64,000 nt of DNA from CAVVEQ01 sp963828855 (GCA_963828855.1 CAWHGB010000002.1:992001-1056000), one strand, 5' to 3'. Counted from the first letter of the stretch, positions 1-13,263 are shown. Notes: generated from the letters alone by a model not told the origin. Numbers and translations are program-made.

Positions 1-305
1 TGGATGCGCGGACCCTTCTTCGGAGCCAGCCCTGCCGGACGAATGGCTTCGATAACCTCCCCCTCGGGGGCATCGCGTACTTCCTCCCAGGTCGGGAATT
101 TTTTTCGCAGCGCCTGATAGGCGTTGTCGCGGTTGCGGTCGTTCGTATTTTGGGAAAGGATGGTATTGATCAGTTCATCGAGCGGCGCGGTGGCAGCCCC
201 CCAGGAGGGAACCCCGTAAGTGACAGCCAGAGCTTCATAAACCCTGGCCGCCAGCAGGATCAACTCAGCGCCTGGATGGGCTTCCGGTTTTTGGATCGAA
301 GGCAT
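1..305 (-). CDS. HhH-GPD (endonuclease III-like) DNA glycosylase, partial
   Basis: The frame runs from an ATG at 303-305 leftwards out of the window, so only the first ~101 residues are present. The visible part contains LINTILSQNTND, then a basic helix (YQALRKKF) and PTWEEV, which is the N-terminal helical block of the HhH-GPD superfamily, endonuclease III branch. The helix-hairpin-helix, the catalytic Lys/Asp and any Cys4 iron-sulfur loop lie beyond base 1 and cannot be assessed. The family performs base-excision repair; the exact lesion is not readable here. The start codon overlaps the stop of the upstream MBL-fold gene as TAATG, so the two are probably translationally coupled. The family call is strong, the substrate is open. 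Confidence 0.82.
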   Translation of the reverse strand, partial: MPSIQKPEAHPGAELILLAARVYEALAVTYGVPSWGAATAPLDELINTILSQNTNDRNRDNAYQALRKKFPTWEEVRDAPEGEVIEAIRPAGLAPKKGPRI

Positions 306-1164
306 TATTCCTGCGGGTGGCCGCCGGCTGTGGAATAGTTCCGCAGGTAGACCTGCTGCAATCCCCACCTCAGCCGGTTGGAAAACATTTTTTCCTTCCC
401 CGTAGGGACATGGAACGATTTTAGTAAAGAATGCGCCAGTTTATCGATCTCCGTGGAAGCTGCCGGGTGATTTCGTGAGGTTCCGCAAACCCGCATCCGC
501 TTTTTCCAGGAATTTGATCTGCGCCTTAACTTTATCCTGGTGGATGATCCCGCCTCTGCCGCTGACCAGGATGCGATTCTTATACGCCGGGCTGGTTAAT
601 TCGTGCAGACTTTCAATCCAGGCAGGCAGGTCCCCGCCGGCGAGGAATGGCGGCTGATCGGCGACGACTGTATCTCCCAGGAAAACGATACCCTCATTTT
701 TAATGGTCACCCAGGTCGCTCCGCTGCTGCTGGCAGGTCTGGATTCCAGCAGGATCTCGTTTTCCTCGGAATGGAGCTGCAGACTCTGGTTAAAGGTGAT
801 TTCCGGGGGAATCCAGCGTACGCTGGTGAGGTTTTCGTACTGCTCCCATTCCGAACCTGTCTCGGAAGCCTGGGGTTTGAAGGACACCGGTCGCGCTTTG
901 AAGATATCGATCACTTTCTCCTGGGCGATAACTGTGCAATCCATCGAACGTATGCCCAGGGTGCGGTCGAGATGCGTATCCAGACTGATCAGCCAACGCT
1001 CCGGACCGCTGCGCAATGAGAGCAGCGCTGAGCGCCAAGAGCGCGTATCCTCGGAACGCAGAGGCGCATCGATCAAGATCATCCCATGCGACCAGGCCAT
1101 CCCTGCCACAGTAACGCCAGGGTAAGATAGTCTCGATGAAAAATTTGGGGGCGATTTCCTGCAT
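305..1164 (-). CDS. MBL-fold metallo-hydrolase (two frameshifts)
   Basis: Reconstructed as one ~285-residue protein beginning MQEIAPKFF at 1164. One shift lies at ~1118-1125 (an extra C in a CCC run; restored reading ILPGVTVAGMAW) and one at ~455-475, after which the tail EIDKLAHSLLKSF runs to the stop at 305-307. The TAATG overlap with the glycosylase start supports this end. MBL features are GMILIDAPLR, LDTHLDR and IVFLGDTVVAD (distal metal-ligand Asp region). The usual HxHxDH metal motif reads D-T-H-L-D-R, so two histidine positions are changed and metal binding may be single-site or altered. Cytoplasmic. The substrate is unknown; the link to a DNA glycosylase is only positional. Confidence 0.66.
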
Positions 1165-1180
1165 TTTTTCTCCTTGAAAA

Positions 1181-2756
1181 TCAGAACTGGGATTCCAGTT
1201 TCACCGGCAGGGTGAAGATGAATTTGCTGCCCTGCCCGGCATCACTCTCCACCCAGATCTTGCCGCCGTGAGCGTTGACCGCCAGGCGGCAGAAAGCCAG
1301 TCCAAGCCCAACCCCCTTGGGTGCATTCTCGTACTTGATCCGCGTGAATTTCTGGAAAATGGCGTCTTTGAATTCTTCTGGAATACCAGGTCCGCTATCG
1401 GAAACCCATATGGCCAGGCCTTCCTCACGCACCCCGGCACCGATCTCAATGGAACCATTGATTGGCGTGAATTTGACCGCGTTCTCCAAAAGGTTGATTA
1501 CCACCCTTCTGATCATATCCACATCCACGAATACGGTGGGCAACCCGGATTGGATATCGCGGCTGATGGTCTGCATCTTAGGCTGCGAGTTGGGGAGGAT
1601 TACTTCCACCGCGTCCTCGATGATCTCGGATATATCCGCGGTCTTGCGGTTGGTGATGGTCTGCCCGTTCTCCAGGCGGTTGATATCCAGCAGCGAGCTG
1701 ATCAACCTCTGCATTCGATCGGTGGAGCGGTTGGTGATCTCAAAGATCGTGCGCATCGATTCGGTGGTCTCGATGGGCAGCATGCGCTGGAGGATATCCA
1801 GGCTGGAGATGATATTGGCCAGCGGGGCGCGCAGGTCGTGATAGATTGTTGCGGTCAAGTCCTCACGCAGGGAATCCAGTTCCTTGCGCTCGCGGATATC
1901 CCTCAGGATCCACTGCAGCGAATCCACTCCCTGAAATTCGATCTTGTGGACGTGAACCTCCACCGGGATACGCACCCCCGACCGTGAGATCAACTCGGAT
2001 TCATAGGTCACCGGCTGATTCTTCTTGAGCACGCGCATATGCATACGCCCCTCATCCGGTGGGAGGCTGTGCATCGTCAGGAAGTTCTGGGTTTGCAATT
2101 GCTCGTTGCTGTAACCGCTGGAAAGACTTGCCTGGCGATTTGCTTCAAGAATCGTCCCGGTCCACGAGGTGATCAGGATCGGGATAGACGCTATCTTCAA
2201 ATAGCTGGTAATAGCGGTTATGAGCAATCTGCACTGATTCGTAATACTGCGCGTTGCGGATGGCCATGGCAGCCAAATCAGCAATCGCCTGTAAAAGCGC
2301 AAGGTTTTCGGGGATGAAATAACCCGGGGCGGGATGAACCATGGTCAGCACCCCTACCAGGCGTTCGCGGGTCATCAAGGGGACGCAGATGGCCGATTTC
2401 GCTCCGCTTCGCTCAACTGAATCATCCGGGCGGCGCACCCAGCGATCATCCGCGCTGGTATCGTCGATCAAAACTGCCTGCTTGTGCGTCAACACCCAAC
2501 CCGCCAGACCTCGCGTGAGCGTATCTTTCAGTTGGTCGATGGTGTATTCATGGATGACGTCGTTGTATATCACAGCCGCAGTGATCGGGTTCTGGTTCTC
2601 ATCCAGGACGATCAGAGTACCTCGCTCGGCACCGACGTTATCTATGGATAACATCAGAACCCGATCCAGCACGGTACCCAGGTCCAGTGAGGTGACCAGT
2701 TGGCGGCTGATGCTCAGCAGCAATTCCAGGGAAGCTTTGGTTCGATCAAGTACCAT
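1181..2756 (-). CDS. GAF-PAS sensor histidine kinase (one frameshift)
   Basis: A soluble kinase of about 525 residues. An N-terminal GAF domain (roughly 1-175; starts MVLDRTKASLELLL) is joined by a shift at ~2185-2192 to a PAS domain (ILITSWTGTILEANRQASL). HisKA follows with the H-box YHDLRAPLANII, then HATPase_c with N-box NLLENAVKFTP, G1 DSGPGIPEEF, F-box FQKFTRIK and G2 GVGLGLAFCRLAV. All catalytic boxes look intact, so it should autophosphorylate on the H-box His. No membrane segment is visible, so the signal is probably cytoplasmic (small ligand or redox). No response regulator is adjacent. The MBL-fold gene follows 17 bp downstream on the same strand. Confidence 0.88.
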
Positions 2757-2877
2757 GAATTTTCCACTCCCGGGTTTAACCCGAATTTCACTTTCCCGAG
2801 ACCTGACTCACCGGGGAGCAAGAAAAGTATAGCATATTTGCTTTTATGAAGGGTTTATTGCGGAGCTTACCCGTTAT

Positions 2878-3585
2878 TCAGGAGCTCGGCGGGCATTCTG
2901 GCACGCTGCCTGGTGCGGTCGCTGCGTTCAAGGGCAGTCCGAAATAAGGGGAAGGGTCGAGAGTGTTCTGGATCCGCAGTTCGTTCAGAAATTTTCCCTG
3001 CCCGTCGTCCTGAACTATGGAAAAATGCAAGTGCACCCCCACCGGGTTACCTGAGGTACCCGAATAATTTCCCTGGTGTCCCAATAGCGTTCCGGCTCTC
3101 ACCGCAACCTCGCTTACCCCCGGGGGGAATTCAATTGATATGTAGGATTCACCATTCGGATTGGCCATATGGGTGTAGTAGAGCCAGATCTGTCGTCCTG
3201 GTTGAAGGGGATCCTCCGGAACGCGTATGATCACAGTGGATTTCCAATCCGTCGGGCGGGTCAGGAAACCATCATAGACTGCATAAACCGGTGTCTCCCC
3301 GGACTGCCCGCCTCCGAAAATATCGATCCCCTGGTGGCGGTGACCAGGGCGGAATGAATCATCCCATAGGAAACCGATGAATCCGTCAGTGGGGTAGAGA
3401 AACGGCGCTTCCCCGCAGCGATCGAGCGCTTTGATGGACCAATCCCTGTGTGCAGTTGATTTGCGAATCCATTCCATCACATTAAGGCTCCGGCGGATGC
3501 CTTCCGGCCGCCGCTGGAAGAGATAGAAAAGGCCTGCGCCGATCAAAGCCCCGCATACGAGGATGAGGAGCAATCCCTTTCTCAT
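2878..3585 (-). CDS. M23-family (LytM-type) peptidase, membrane anchored
   Basis: About 235 residues. The start MRKGLLLILVCG is preferred over an in-frame codon at 3621 because its ATG overlaps the miaB stop as ATGA and begins a signal/anchor helix (LLLILVCGALIGAGLFYLF). The extracytoplasmic part carries the LytM zinc motif H-x3-D (HQGID) and the HxH motif (GVHLHFS) with GTLLGHQGNYSGTSGNPVG between them, so the M23 zinc site looks complete. The family cleaves peptidoglycan cross-bridges or, when inactive, activates amidases. Coupling to miaB is a shared transcript and implies no shared function. The frame is uninterrupted. Confidence 0.88.
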   Translation of the reverse strand: MRKGLLLILVCGALIGAGLFYLFQRRPEGIRRSLNVMEWIRKSTAHRDWSIKALDRCGEAPFLYPTDGFIGFLWDDSFRPGHRHQGIDIFGGGQSGETPVYAVYDGFLTRPTDWKSTVIIRVPEDPLQPGRQIWLYYTHMANPNGESYISIEFPPGVSEVAVRAGTLLGHQGNYSGTSGNPVGVHLHFSIVQDDGQGKFLNELRIQNTLDPSPYFGLPLNAATAPGSVPECPPSS

Positions 3586-4910
3586 CAGGAAGTTACCTCG
3601 AGCGAACCGGAAAGAGACCATGCCCCGGCACGTTCGATCCGGATGGGAAGGATCTGACCGCGCAGGTCCTCGCTGCTTTCGGTGAACACGAGTTTATTTG
3701 TTTCGCTGCGGCCCCTCCAGCGGTTCTTATGGATGCCTTCAAACAAGACGGAAACGGTTTTCCCCATCAGCGCCGCATGGATTTCCGATGCGATCTTCTC
3801 CTGGAGATCCTCCAGTAGCCGGAAGCGACGCCATTTTTCCTCATCCGGGACGTCATCAGGCAGGTTACGCGCCGCCCAGGTATCCGGGCGGGGGGAGTAG
3901 CGTGCCAGGTGGGCAACATCCATGCGCAGTTCTGCCAGGAGGTCGAAAGTGTGCTGGAACTGGGCATCCGTCTCCCCAGGAAAGCCGACGATGATATCGG
4001 TCCCGATGGATACCCCGGGAATCAAACCTCGGATTCGCCCGATCAGGTCGCGAAACTCACCCGCCGAATAACCCCTGCGCATGCGAAGGAGCACTTCGTC
4101 ATCCCCTGCCTGCACCGGAACCTCCATGTGGGGCATCACCTTGGGCAGCTCTGCCGCGGTCCGCAGCAGCTCATCCGTCATCCAGTTGGGATGGGAGGTC
4201 AGGAAGCGGATGCGATCCAATCCTTCGATCATGTGCAGGCGCCGTAGAAGTCCGGAAAGCGTGGGGTAATCCGGATTGTCCTTCCCGTAGCGGTCCACGA
4301 TCTGCCCGAGAAGGGTGATCTCCTTCACGCCATTTTGCGCGAGCAGGATCGCCTCCTCCATGATTTCCTCCGGCGGACGGCTGACCTCCCTGCCGCGGCG
4401 GTAGGGAATGACGCAGTACGTGCAGGCGTGCGAGCAGCCCAGCACAACGGGGAGATTGGCGCTGACCGTCCGTCCAACCTGGCTGGGCGGCAGCAGGCGG
4501 GTTTCATCCAGTTCAGCGAATTCCGGCCTGGAGGTTTCCGCTTCAGTGAGCGATTTCCCATCCCTTTCCAGGAGGAAGCGGATCAATGGCTGCGGGTCGG
4601 AAGGCGGAGCGAAAACATCCACGTAGGGAAAACGGGCGCGCAATTTCGGGTTATCTTTCACCCCCACCAGGCAGCCCATCAGCGCGATCACCCGCTCCGG
4701 ATGCTTGGTCTTGACAGGCTGAAGCGAGCTCAACCGGCCGTAGGCTTTATCCTCCGCGCTCTGCCGGACGACGCAGGTATTCAAAACCACCACGTCCGCC
4801 TCTTCGGCGCGCGGGCACGGATCGTACCCCAAATCTTCCAGCGCAGTAGCAAGACGCTGCGAATCCGCCACATTCATCTGGCAGCCTTCGGTCCAGACAT
4901 GGTATTTCAT
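3585..4910 (-). CDS. miaB: tRNA (N6-isopentenyl adenosine-37)-C2-methylthiotransferase MiaB
   Basis: Uninterrupted, 441 residues, the normal MiaB length. It shows the three N-terminal cysteines of the UPF0004 domain (TEGCQMN, LNTCVVR, LMGCLVG), the radical-SAM cluster motif C-x3-C-x2-C (GCSHACTYC), and a C-terminal TRAM domain (GKTVSVLFEG onwards). MiaB adds the 2-methylthio group to i6A37 in tRNAs reading UNN codons, using two [4Fe-4S] clusters and SAM. The N-terminal GCQMN signature fits MiaB better than RimO or MtaB. The M23 peptidase start overlaps its stop (ATGA). Confidence 0.93.
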   Translation of the reverse strand: MKYHVWTEGCQMNVADSQRLATALEDLGYDPCPRAEEADVVVLNTCVVRQSAEDKAYGRLSSLQPVKTKHPERVIALMGCLVGVKDNPKLRARFPYVDVFAPPSDPQPLIRFLLERDGKSLTEAETSRPEFAELDETRLLPPSQVGRTVSANLPVVLGCSHACTYCVIPYRRGREVSRPPEEIMEEAILLAQNGVKEITLLGQIVDRYGKDNPDYPTLSGLLRRLHMIEGLDRIRFLTSHPNWMTDELLRTAAELPKVMPHMEVPVQAGDDEVLLRMRRGYSAGEFRDLIGRIRGLIPGVSIGTDIIVGFPGETDAQFQHTFDLLAELRMDVAHLARYSPRPDTWAARNLPDDVPDEEKWRRFRLLEDLQEKIASEIHAALMGKTVSVLFEGIHKNRWRGRSETNKLVFTESSEDLRGQILPIRIERAGAWSLSGSLEVTS

Positions 4911-4917
4911 CGCGCGA

Positions 4918-4923
4918 ATTATA
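4918..4923 (-). promoter_or_regulatory. Candidate -10 box for miaB
   Basis: On the minus strand a perfect TATAAT preceded by GGG lies only 7 bases before the miaB ATG, with no convincing -35 hexamer at 16-18 bp. If used, the miaB transcript would be leaderless or nearly so. The same G-rich TATAAT context recurs elsewhere in the window (56900, 49368). Confidence 0.4.
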
Positions 4924-5139
4924 CCCAGTAATCGGAGAGGATTCGTCCGTATTCATCCTTAGAGAACACTAATCTTGTCGACAAAGCTGAAATTAACTGG
5001 GATAATTCGCCCATTACGCGGGAAAGATCTAGCGAATTTCAATGTGAAAACCTGGTTAATTTTTCCATCCTCAACCTGGTGCCACTTCATTTGAACCCGC
5101 AGTCGAAAAATCAAACTACTCCGATTAAAGGAATGGATC

Positions 5140-6525
5140 ATGAAAAGGTTTACCCTCATTATCTTTTTGGTTATTTTCACCTCAGCCTGCGCCTGCCGGG
5201 ACTTGGGAACCTGACAGGTGCTCAGACAGCACCCCCAGCACAATCCCCCACCGCTCCCGCAACTGAAATCCCAGTTCCGACCGAAATTCCCTCCGCTACG
5301 GAGACCTCCCAGGCAAATTCCCCAGCCGTCAGCGCCAACGAGAATTCGGTCCTGGATGAAATCCAGCAGCAGGTGATCGAACTACGCGGATTGAATCCCA
5401 AGGTGAAAGATCTCAAACAGGACACACTCACCCCTGCCGAACTTGAAGAAAATGTTAAAAACGACTTCTTCAAGGATTACACGCCGGAAGAAGTCCCAGG
5501 CAGATGTACGCGAATTGGCTGCTTTTGGCCTCCTGCCGCCGGCTTTCGACTTATATAATCTCTTCATCAACCTCTATTCCGAGCAGGTTGCCGGGTACTA
5601 CGATCCAGAGACCAAGGAAATGTTCGTGATCCAGGCGGATAAACTCACCGGTACGGAGAAAATGACCTATGCCCATGAATACACCCACGTGCTGCAGGAT
5701 CAAAATTGGGACATGGAAAACGGCTTGAAATCCAACGACGAATACTGCGAAACACACACGGAGTACTGCGCCGGTGTTCAGGCACTGGTGGAAGGTGATG
5801 CCTCTTTGACCGAGCAGTACTGGTTCTTCCAGGATGCCACCGAACAGGATCAGAAGGATGTCCAGGATTTTTACGGCAGTTACACCAGCCCGATATTCGA
5901 CGCAACCCCATATTATTTACAGAAGGATTTTATTTTCCCTTACGACCAGGGATTGAGTTTCGTTCAATATCTCTTCGATGCCGGCGGTTGGTCGGCGGTG
6001 GATAAAGCCTACGAGAATCCCCCTTCATCCACGGAAATGATCCTGCACCCTGAGAAATATCCCTCCGATACCCAGGTGGATGTTCCCCTGAAAGATGTCA
6101 CAACTGCGCTGGGACCAGGCTGGGAGGAATCAACCCGCAATTCCATGGGTGAATGGTACTTCAGCCTTATCCTCTCCGCAGGAGACTTGGAATCCGCCCG
6201 GCTGGATGAGGAAACTGCCAAAGCAGCCGCGGCAGGTTGGGCAGGGGACACATATACGGTCAACTGGAATGAATCCAGCAGACAACTTGCGGTCATCATG
6301 CGCAGCCGCTGGGATAGCACCAGGGACGCGGATGAATTCTGGAAAGCAATATCCGAATACGGACAGAAGCGCTGGGGCAAGCCGGCGAACAAATCCAGTG
6401 AATCTCTCACCTGGGAAAATACCGCAGATCACTTCGTTCGAATCTACCGCGATGGAGGCGATATCTGGTGGATCATCGCTCCCGACCAGGCTTCCGCCGA
6501 GAAAATGGCTTCCGCAGCCAAATAA
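5140..6525 (+). CDS. Putative lipoprotein metallopeptidase with HEYTH motif (two frameshifts)
   Basis: About 460 residues once joined. The start MKRFTLIIFLVIFTSAC gives a lipoprotein-like signal peptide; a shift at ~5200-5212 leads into a Pro/Thr/Ala-rich linker (TAPATEIPVPTEIP) and a second at ~5500-5510 into the globular part. That part contains EQVAGYYDPETKEMFV followed by YAHEYTHVLQDQ, an HExxH zincin motif, and a downstream VEGDASL that could supply the third ligand. The rest has a helical C-terminal half with W-rich segments. Expected location is the outer face of the cytoplasmic membrane. I do not recognise a named family; peptidase activity is inferred from the motif. Transcription ends at the hairpin at 6535. 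Confidence 0.65.
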
Positions 6526-6534
6526 AAATAAAAA

Positions 6535-6571
6535 AACACCGCCTCGAATATTCGAGGCGGTGTTTTTTTAT
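6535..6571. terminator. Bidirectional rho-independent terminator
   Basis: A perfect 15-bp inverted repeat (AACACCGCCTCGAAT and its complement, 6535-6564) with an A-run before and a T-run after it. It sits between convergent genes and can stop both the plus-strand lipoprotein gene and the minus-strand nifJ unit. Confidence 0.93.
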
Positions 6572-6580
6572 TCAAAAAGA

Positions 6581-7585
6581 CTATTTCAGTTTGGTGTCAA
6601 AACTGGTCAGCACCTGCAGGTAATTAGCCCGCTCAAAGGCGGCCGGGTTGGCCACGCCCTTCTGGCTAAGCGCCCCCCGCATTTGGTCAACCGAGGCATA
6701 ATCGTGGGCGGAGATCCAGCCTTCAAGTTCCGCAAGGACCTGCGCTGCTTTCCCTGCGCCATCATGGACAATTGCGCTGGTCATCATCACCACCTGGCTG
6801 CCCGCCATCAGTGCTTTGACCGCGTCCGTGCCGGTATGGACACCACTCGAAAGCGCGAGGTCAGCTTTTAGTTTCCCATAGAGGATCGCAACCCATCTCA
6901 GGGGCAGACGCATCTCATCCGAAGTGCTGAGTTTCAAGGTAGGCACAACTTCCAGGGCTTCGATATCAAGGTCAGGCTGGTAGAACCGGTTGAAGAACAC
7001 CAGCCCCTTCACCCCGGTTCCCACCAACTGTGCTGCAAAGTTCGGCAGGCTGGTGTAGAACGGGTTAAGTTTCACGGCAACGGGAATGCGTACCGCTGCG
7101 CAGATCTTCTGAACCAGCTCCAACTGGACTTTTTCGAGGTCATTCGCAGATTGATCCAGGTTAGTGGAAAGGAAGTAGATGTTTAACTCCAGGGCATCGG
7201 CACCGGCGTCCTGCATCCGCCGCGAGTAATCCACCCATCCGCCGCTGGAAACGCCGTTGAGGCTGGCAATCACCGGGATGGAGAGGGTTTTCTTCAATTC
7301 ACCGATCAGCTTGAGGTATTTTTCCGGCCCCACATCATAGTGATCCATCTCGGGGAAATAGGTGAGCGCTTCGGCGAAGGATTCCGTGCCCTGGTTAAGG
7401 AAATGATCCAGCGCACGGCTTTCGTGATTGATTTGTTCCTCAAAGAGCGAATGCATCACAATCGCGCTGATCCCGGCATCCGCCAACTCTTTGGCTTTTT
7501 CAACCTTCTTTGAAAACGGGCTTGCGGAAGCAACCAGCGGGTTGCGGAGGTTCAAACCAAGGTAGGTTGTTTTTAATTCAGGCAT
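6581..7585 (-). CDS. Dihydroorotate dehydrogenase-like flavoprotein
   Basis: Uninterrupted, 334 residues, a TIM-barrel of the DHOD/PreA superfamily. It starts MPELKTTYLGLNLRNPLVAS; further family segments are SLNGVSSGGWVDY, AVKLNPFYTSLPN (FMN/substrate loop), GLVFFNRFYQPDLD and the phosphate-binding SSGVHTGTDAVKAL. The catalytic-loop region differs from true PyrD enzymes, and such DHOD-like proteins are commonly found next to pyruvate:ferredoxin oxidoreductase. Its ATG lies 1 base after the nifJ stop, so the two form one operon. It may be a flavin-dependent partner in ferredoxin-linked redox chemistry; a role in pyrimidine synthesis is not supported by context. Confidence 0.82.
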   Translation of the reverse strand: MPELKTTYLGLNLRNPLVASASPFSKKVEKAKELADAGISAIVMHSLFEEQINHESRALDHFLNQGTESFAEALTYFPEMDHYDVGPEKYLKLIGELKKTLSIPVIASLNGVSSGGWVDYSRRMQDAGADALELNIYFLSTNLDQSANDLEKVQLELVQKICAAVRIPVAVKLNPFYTSLPNFAAQLVGTGVKGLVFFNRFYQPDLDIEALEVVPTLKLSTSDEMRLPLRWVAILYGKLKADLALSSGVHTGTDAVKALMAGSQVVMMTSAIVHDGAGKAAQVLAELEGWISAHDYASVDQMRGALSQKGVANPAAFERANYLQVLTSFDTKLK

Positions 7586-7586
7586 T

Positions 7587-11202
<3,616 letters not shown>

Positions 11203-11386
11203 GATTGAGGCTCCATATATTAACAAGGGTTCAAAATATTCCCGTCAGGCAATCCGCCTTCCGGGAATTGATTTTCCGGCATCCATTATACGACAACTGT
11301 CTGGACATCCGCAGGAGGATTAGTGTACTACAGAGGTGATTTATGTCACATTCCCCCGGTTGGTCCAGAAGGTTTTTTACAGTTAC

Positions 11387-11926
11387 TCAACCAAGATAAT
11401 CAACTAAATGCGGCCGAGCCAGCAGCATGGTTGCCAGTGTTTTACTGTCATTGATCCCATTCGCGGTCGCCATTTCGAATGCCTTTTTAACCAGGATCTT
11501 CTCCACCTCAATGAATTCATCCTCATCGCCCTGCGCCTTGGATGGAAACAAACCTTTCGCAAGGTAGAGAAACATGTGCTCGCTGGCATACCCCGGGGCA
11601 AGGAACATATCCCCGAGCGGGATGAACTCCGTGGCTCCCATACCGGTCTCCTCCCGAATCTCGCGTTTCGCACAGGTTAGCGGGTCCTCGCCGGGATTCA
11701 GCGTTCCGGCAGGTAGTTCCAGTAGCACTTGCTCTGCGCCAATTCTGTACTGCTTCACAAAATGGATATAGCCTTCTTCGTCGAGGGGTAAAATGGTGAC
11801 CGAACCGATGTGCGCGACCAGGTCATAGCGTCCTTCCCGGCCATCTGGAAGCGTAACCGTAACTTTCTCAACTTTGAAAGCCTTGCCGGAATATTCAACA
11901 TCACGCTTCTTGATCTTGTGTTCCAC
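11387..11926 (-). CDS. Nudix hydrolase, ADP-ribose pyrophosphatase-like
   Basis: Uninterrupted, 179 residues. The Nudix box is complete: G-x5-E-x7-REIREETGM within GTLNPGEDPLTCAKREI. Upstream segments TILPLDEEGYIHFVKQYR and LLELPAGTL fit the NudF/ADP-ribose pyrophosphatase branch, which cleaves ADP-ribose or related nucleoside diphosphate sugars to AMP plus sugar phosphate. The Gly/Glu metal ligands are all kept. It has its own short unit downstream of the LysM lipoprotein, separated by a hairpin. The exact substrate cannot be fixed from sequence. Confidence 0.88.
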   Translation of the reverse strand: MEHKIKKRDVEYSGKAFKVEKVTVTLPDGREGRYDLVAHIGSVTILPLDEEGYIHFVKQYRIGAEQVLLELPAGTLNPGEDPLTCAKREIREETGMGATEFIPLGDMFLAPGYASEHMFLYLAKGLFPSKAQGDEDEFIEVEKILVKKAFEMATANGINDSKTLATMLLARPHLVDYLG

Positions 11927-11944
11927 ATCCCTATCCTTAAGAGA

Positions 11945-11972
11945 AAATGGGCGGGGATCGCATCCCGCCCAT
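11945..11972 (-). terminator. Rho-independent terminator of the LysM lipoprotein gene
   Basis: A 9-bp inverted repeat, ATGGGCGGG / CCCGCCCAT (11947-11972), is followed on the minus strand by ATTTTCTCTT. It lies 31 bp past the lipoprotein stop and just upstream of the Nudix gene. Confidence 0.65.
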
Positions 11973-12002
11973 AAGTATACAATAACAAAGGACTTGGTAA
12001 TA

Positions 12003-12686
12003 CTAGGGTATGTTCAAGATCTGCCCGGGGACCAGGGTATAAGGTGCAGTGAGAGAATTCGCGAAAATGATCGCGTTGGGATCCACAGCCCCGTAATAAC
12101 AAGCAATCGTGAAGATGGTATCGTTTGCCCGCACGGTATAGGTGGCTGGATGGGTGACCAGAGAGCGTTCTCCATCCCAGGGAGCTGCATTCTGGGGGAT
12201 GGTCAGGTTCGTCCCGGGAGCCACGCTGTTATTCTGGCAGGCTGCGTTCGCCTGCATCAACGCCCCGGCCAGGATATTAAAGCGGCGGGCGATACAGTAG
12301 CACCATTCTCCTTCGTGGATCATGTAGGTGGTTGGCAAGCCTGGTGTGGGGCTGGGAACGATGATCACCGGCGCCTGGGTCGGTACAACGACATTCGAAG
12401 TGGGCTGAAGGGTGACCATAACCGCAGCGGGTGTGTTGGTGTTGACCGCTGGATTAAGTGTTTCCTGAAGTGTAGGAAGTGCCTGGGTTGGAGCTCCTCC
12501 ACCGGCTTTGGCAATCGCAGTTTGGGTTTGGCTCACGATCTCATGCAGCGTCTGGTTGGTGGCTGCCGGTGTGGGACGTGCCTGGGTGGCGGATTGCGCC
12601 GGAGGTTGGGAAGCTGGCAGGTTGCAGGCGGTCAAAACCAAAGTCAGGGTCACAACCAGAGTGAACAATAGGGCGGTCTTTTTCAT
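12003..12686 (-). CDS. Lipoprotein with two LysM-like domains
   Basis: About 227 residues. The start MKKTALLFTLVVTLTLVLTAC is chosen because AAGGAG precedes it and it opens a lipoprotein signal peptide with lipobox LTAC. A long Thr/Pro/Ala-rich linker follows, then two LysM-type repeats: YMIHEGEWCYCIARRFNI ending in LTIPQNA, and YTVRANDTIFTIACYYG ending in LVPGQILNIP. LysM domains bind N-acetylglucosamine polymers, so the protein probably sits on the membrane and contacts peptidoglycan. The frame is uninterrupted. The cysteines inside the first repeat (CYC) are unusual and may form a disulfide. Confidence 0.85.
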   Translation of the reverse strand: MKKTALLFTLVVTLTLVLTACNLPASQPPAQSATQARPTPAATNQTLHEIVSQTQTAIAKAGGGAPTQALPTLQETLNPAVNTNTPAAVMVTLQPTSNVVVPTQAPVIIVPSPTPGLPTTYMIHEGEWCYCIARRFNILAGALMQANAACQNNSVAPGTNLTIPQNAAPWDGERSLVTHPATYTVRANDTIFTIACYYGAVDPNAIIFANSLTAPYTLVPGQILNIP

Positions 12687-12830
12687 TTGAATCTCCTTAT
12701 CAGTTTCCCGACGGTTTATGGACAAAGGGAAACCTTGTTTCTCTCATGACTATTGATGCATAATCCATGCCAATTATGGAATTACAACCCTAGAAGCCCA
12801 TGTTAAAATTGGACCTTCGGAGGAATCCAG

Positions 12831-13256
12831 ATGAATATTTACTTTTCGTGCTCCATCACCGGCGGGCGTGCTGACCAGGAGATTTACAAAGTGCTGGTCG
12901 ATCAATTGGTGCAATGGGGGCACGAAGTGCCCACCGCCATACTGGCCAGCCCGAATGTGCTGGATTATGAAAACTCATCCGCTCCCAACGCTGTTTATAT
13001 GCGGGACGTGAAATGGGTGGAAGATTGTGACGCACTTATCGCGGAGGTAAGTACTCCTTCCCACGGTGTCGGGTACGAGATCGCCCTGGCACTTTTCCTC
13101 AAGAAACCTGTGCTGTGCTGCTACCAGAAGGGGCGGAAAGTCTCTAAAATGATCACCGGCAACGACATGCCCACGCTTCAATTGCTCACCTACGCAGATC
13201 AGGAAGCGTTGCTCGGGGGCGTAAACGATTTCTTACAGGGAATTCCGCCGGGTTGA
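12831..13256 (+). CDS. Nucleoside 2-deoxyribosyltransferase / DNPH1-like N-hydrolase
   Basis: Uninterrupted, 141 residues with a good ribosome site (CGGAGG). It begins MNIYFSCSITGGRADQEIY, matching the SI-x-GGR nucleotide loop of the Rcl/DNPH1 group, and has the catalytic Glu region EVSTPSHGVGYEIALAL. DNPH1 enzymes cut the N-glycosidic bond of 2'-deoxynucleoside 5'-monophosphates, sanitising modified nucleotides; classical deoxyribosyltransferases swap bases between deoxynucleosides. The length and the GGR and VGYE motifs favour the DNPH1 side. It stands alone on the plus strand and is convergent with the kinase at 13264. Confidence 0.82.
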   Translation: MNIYFSCSITGGRADQEIYKVLVDQLVQWGHEVPTAILASPNVLDYENSSAPNAVYMRDVKWVEDCDALIAEVSTPSHGVGYEIALALFLKKPVLCCYQKGRKVSKMITGNDMPTLQLLTYADQEALLGGVNDFLQGIPPG

Positions 13257-13263
13257 TTACAGC

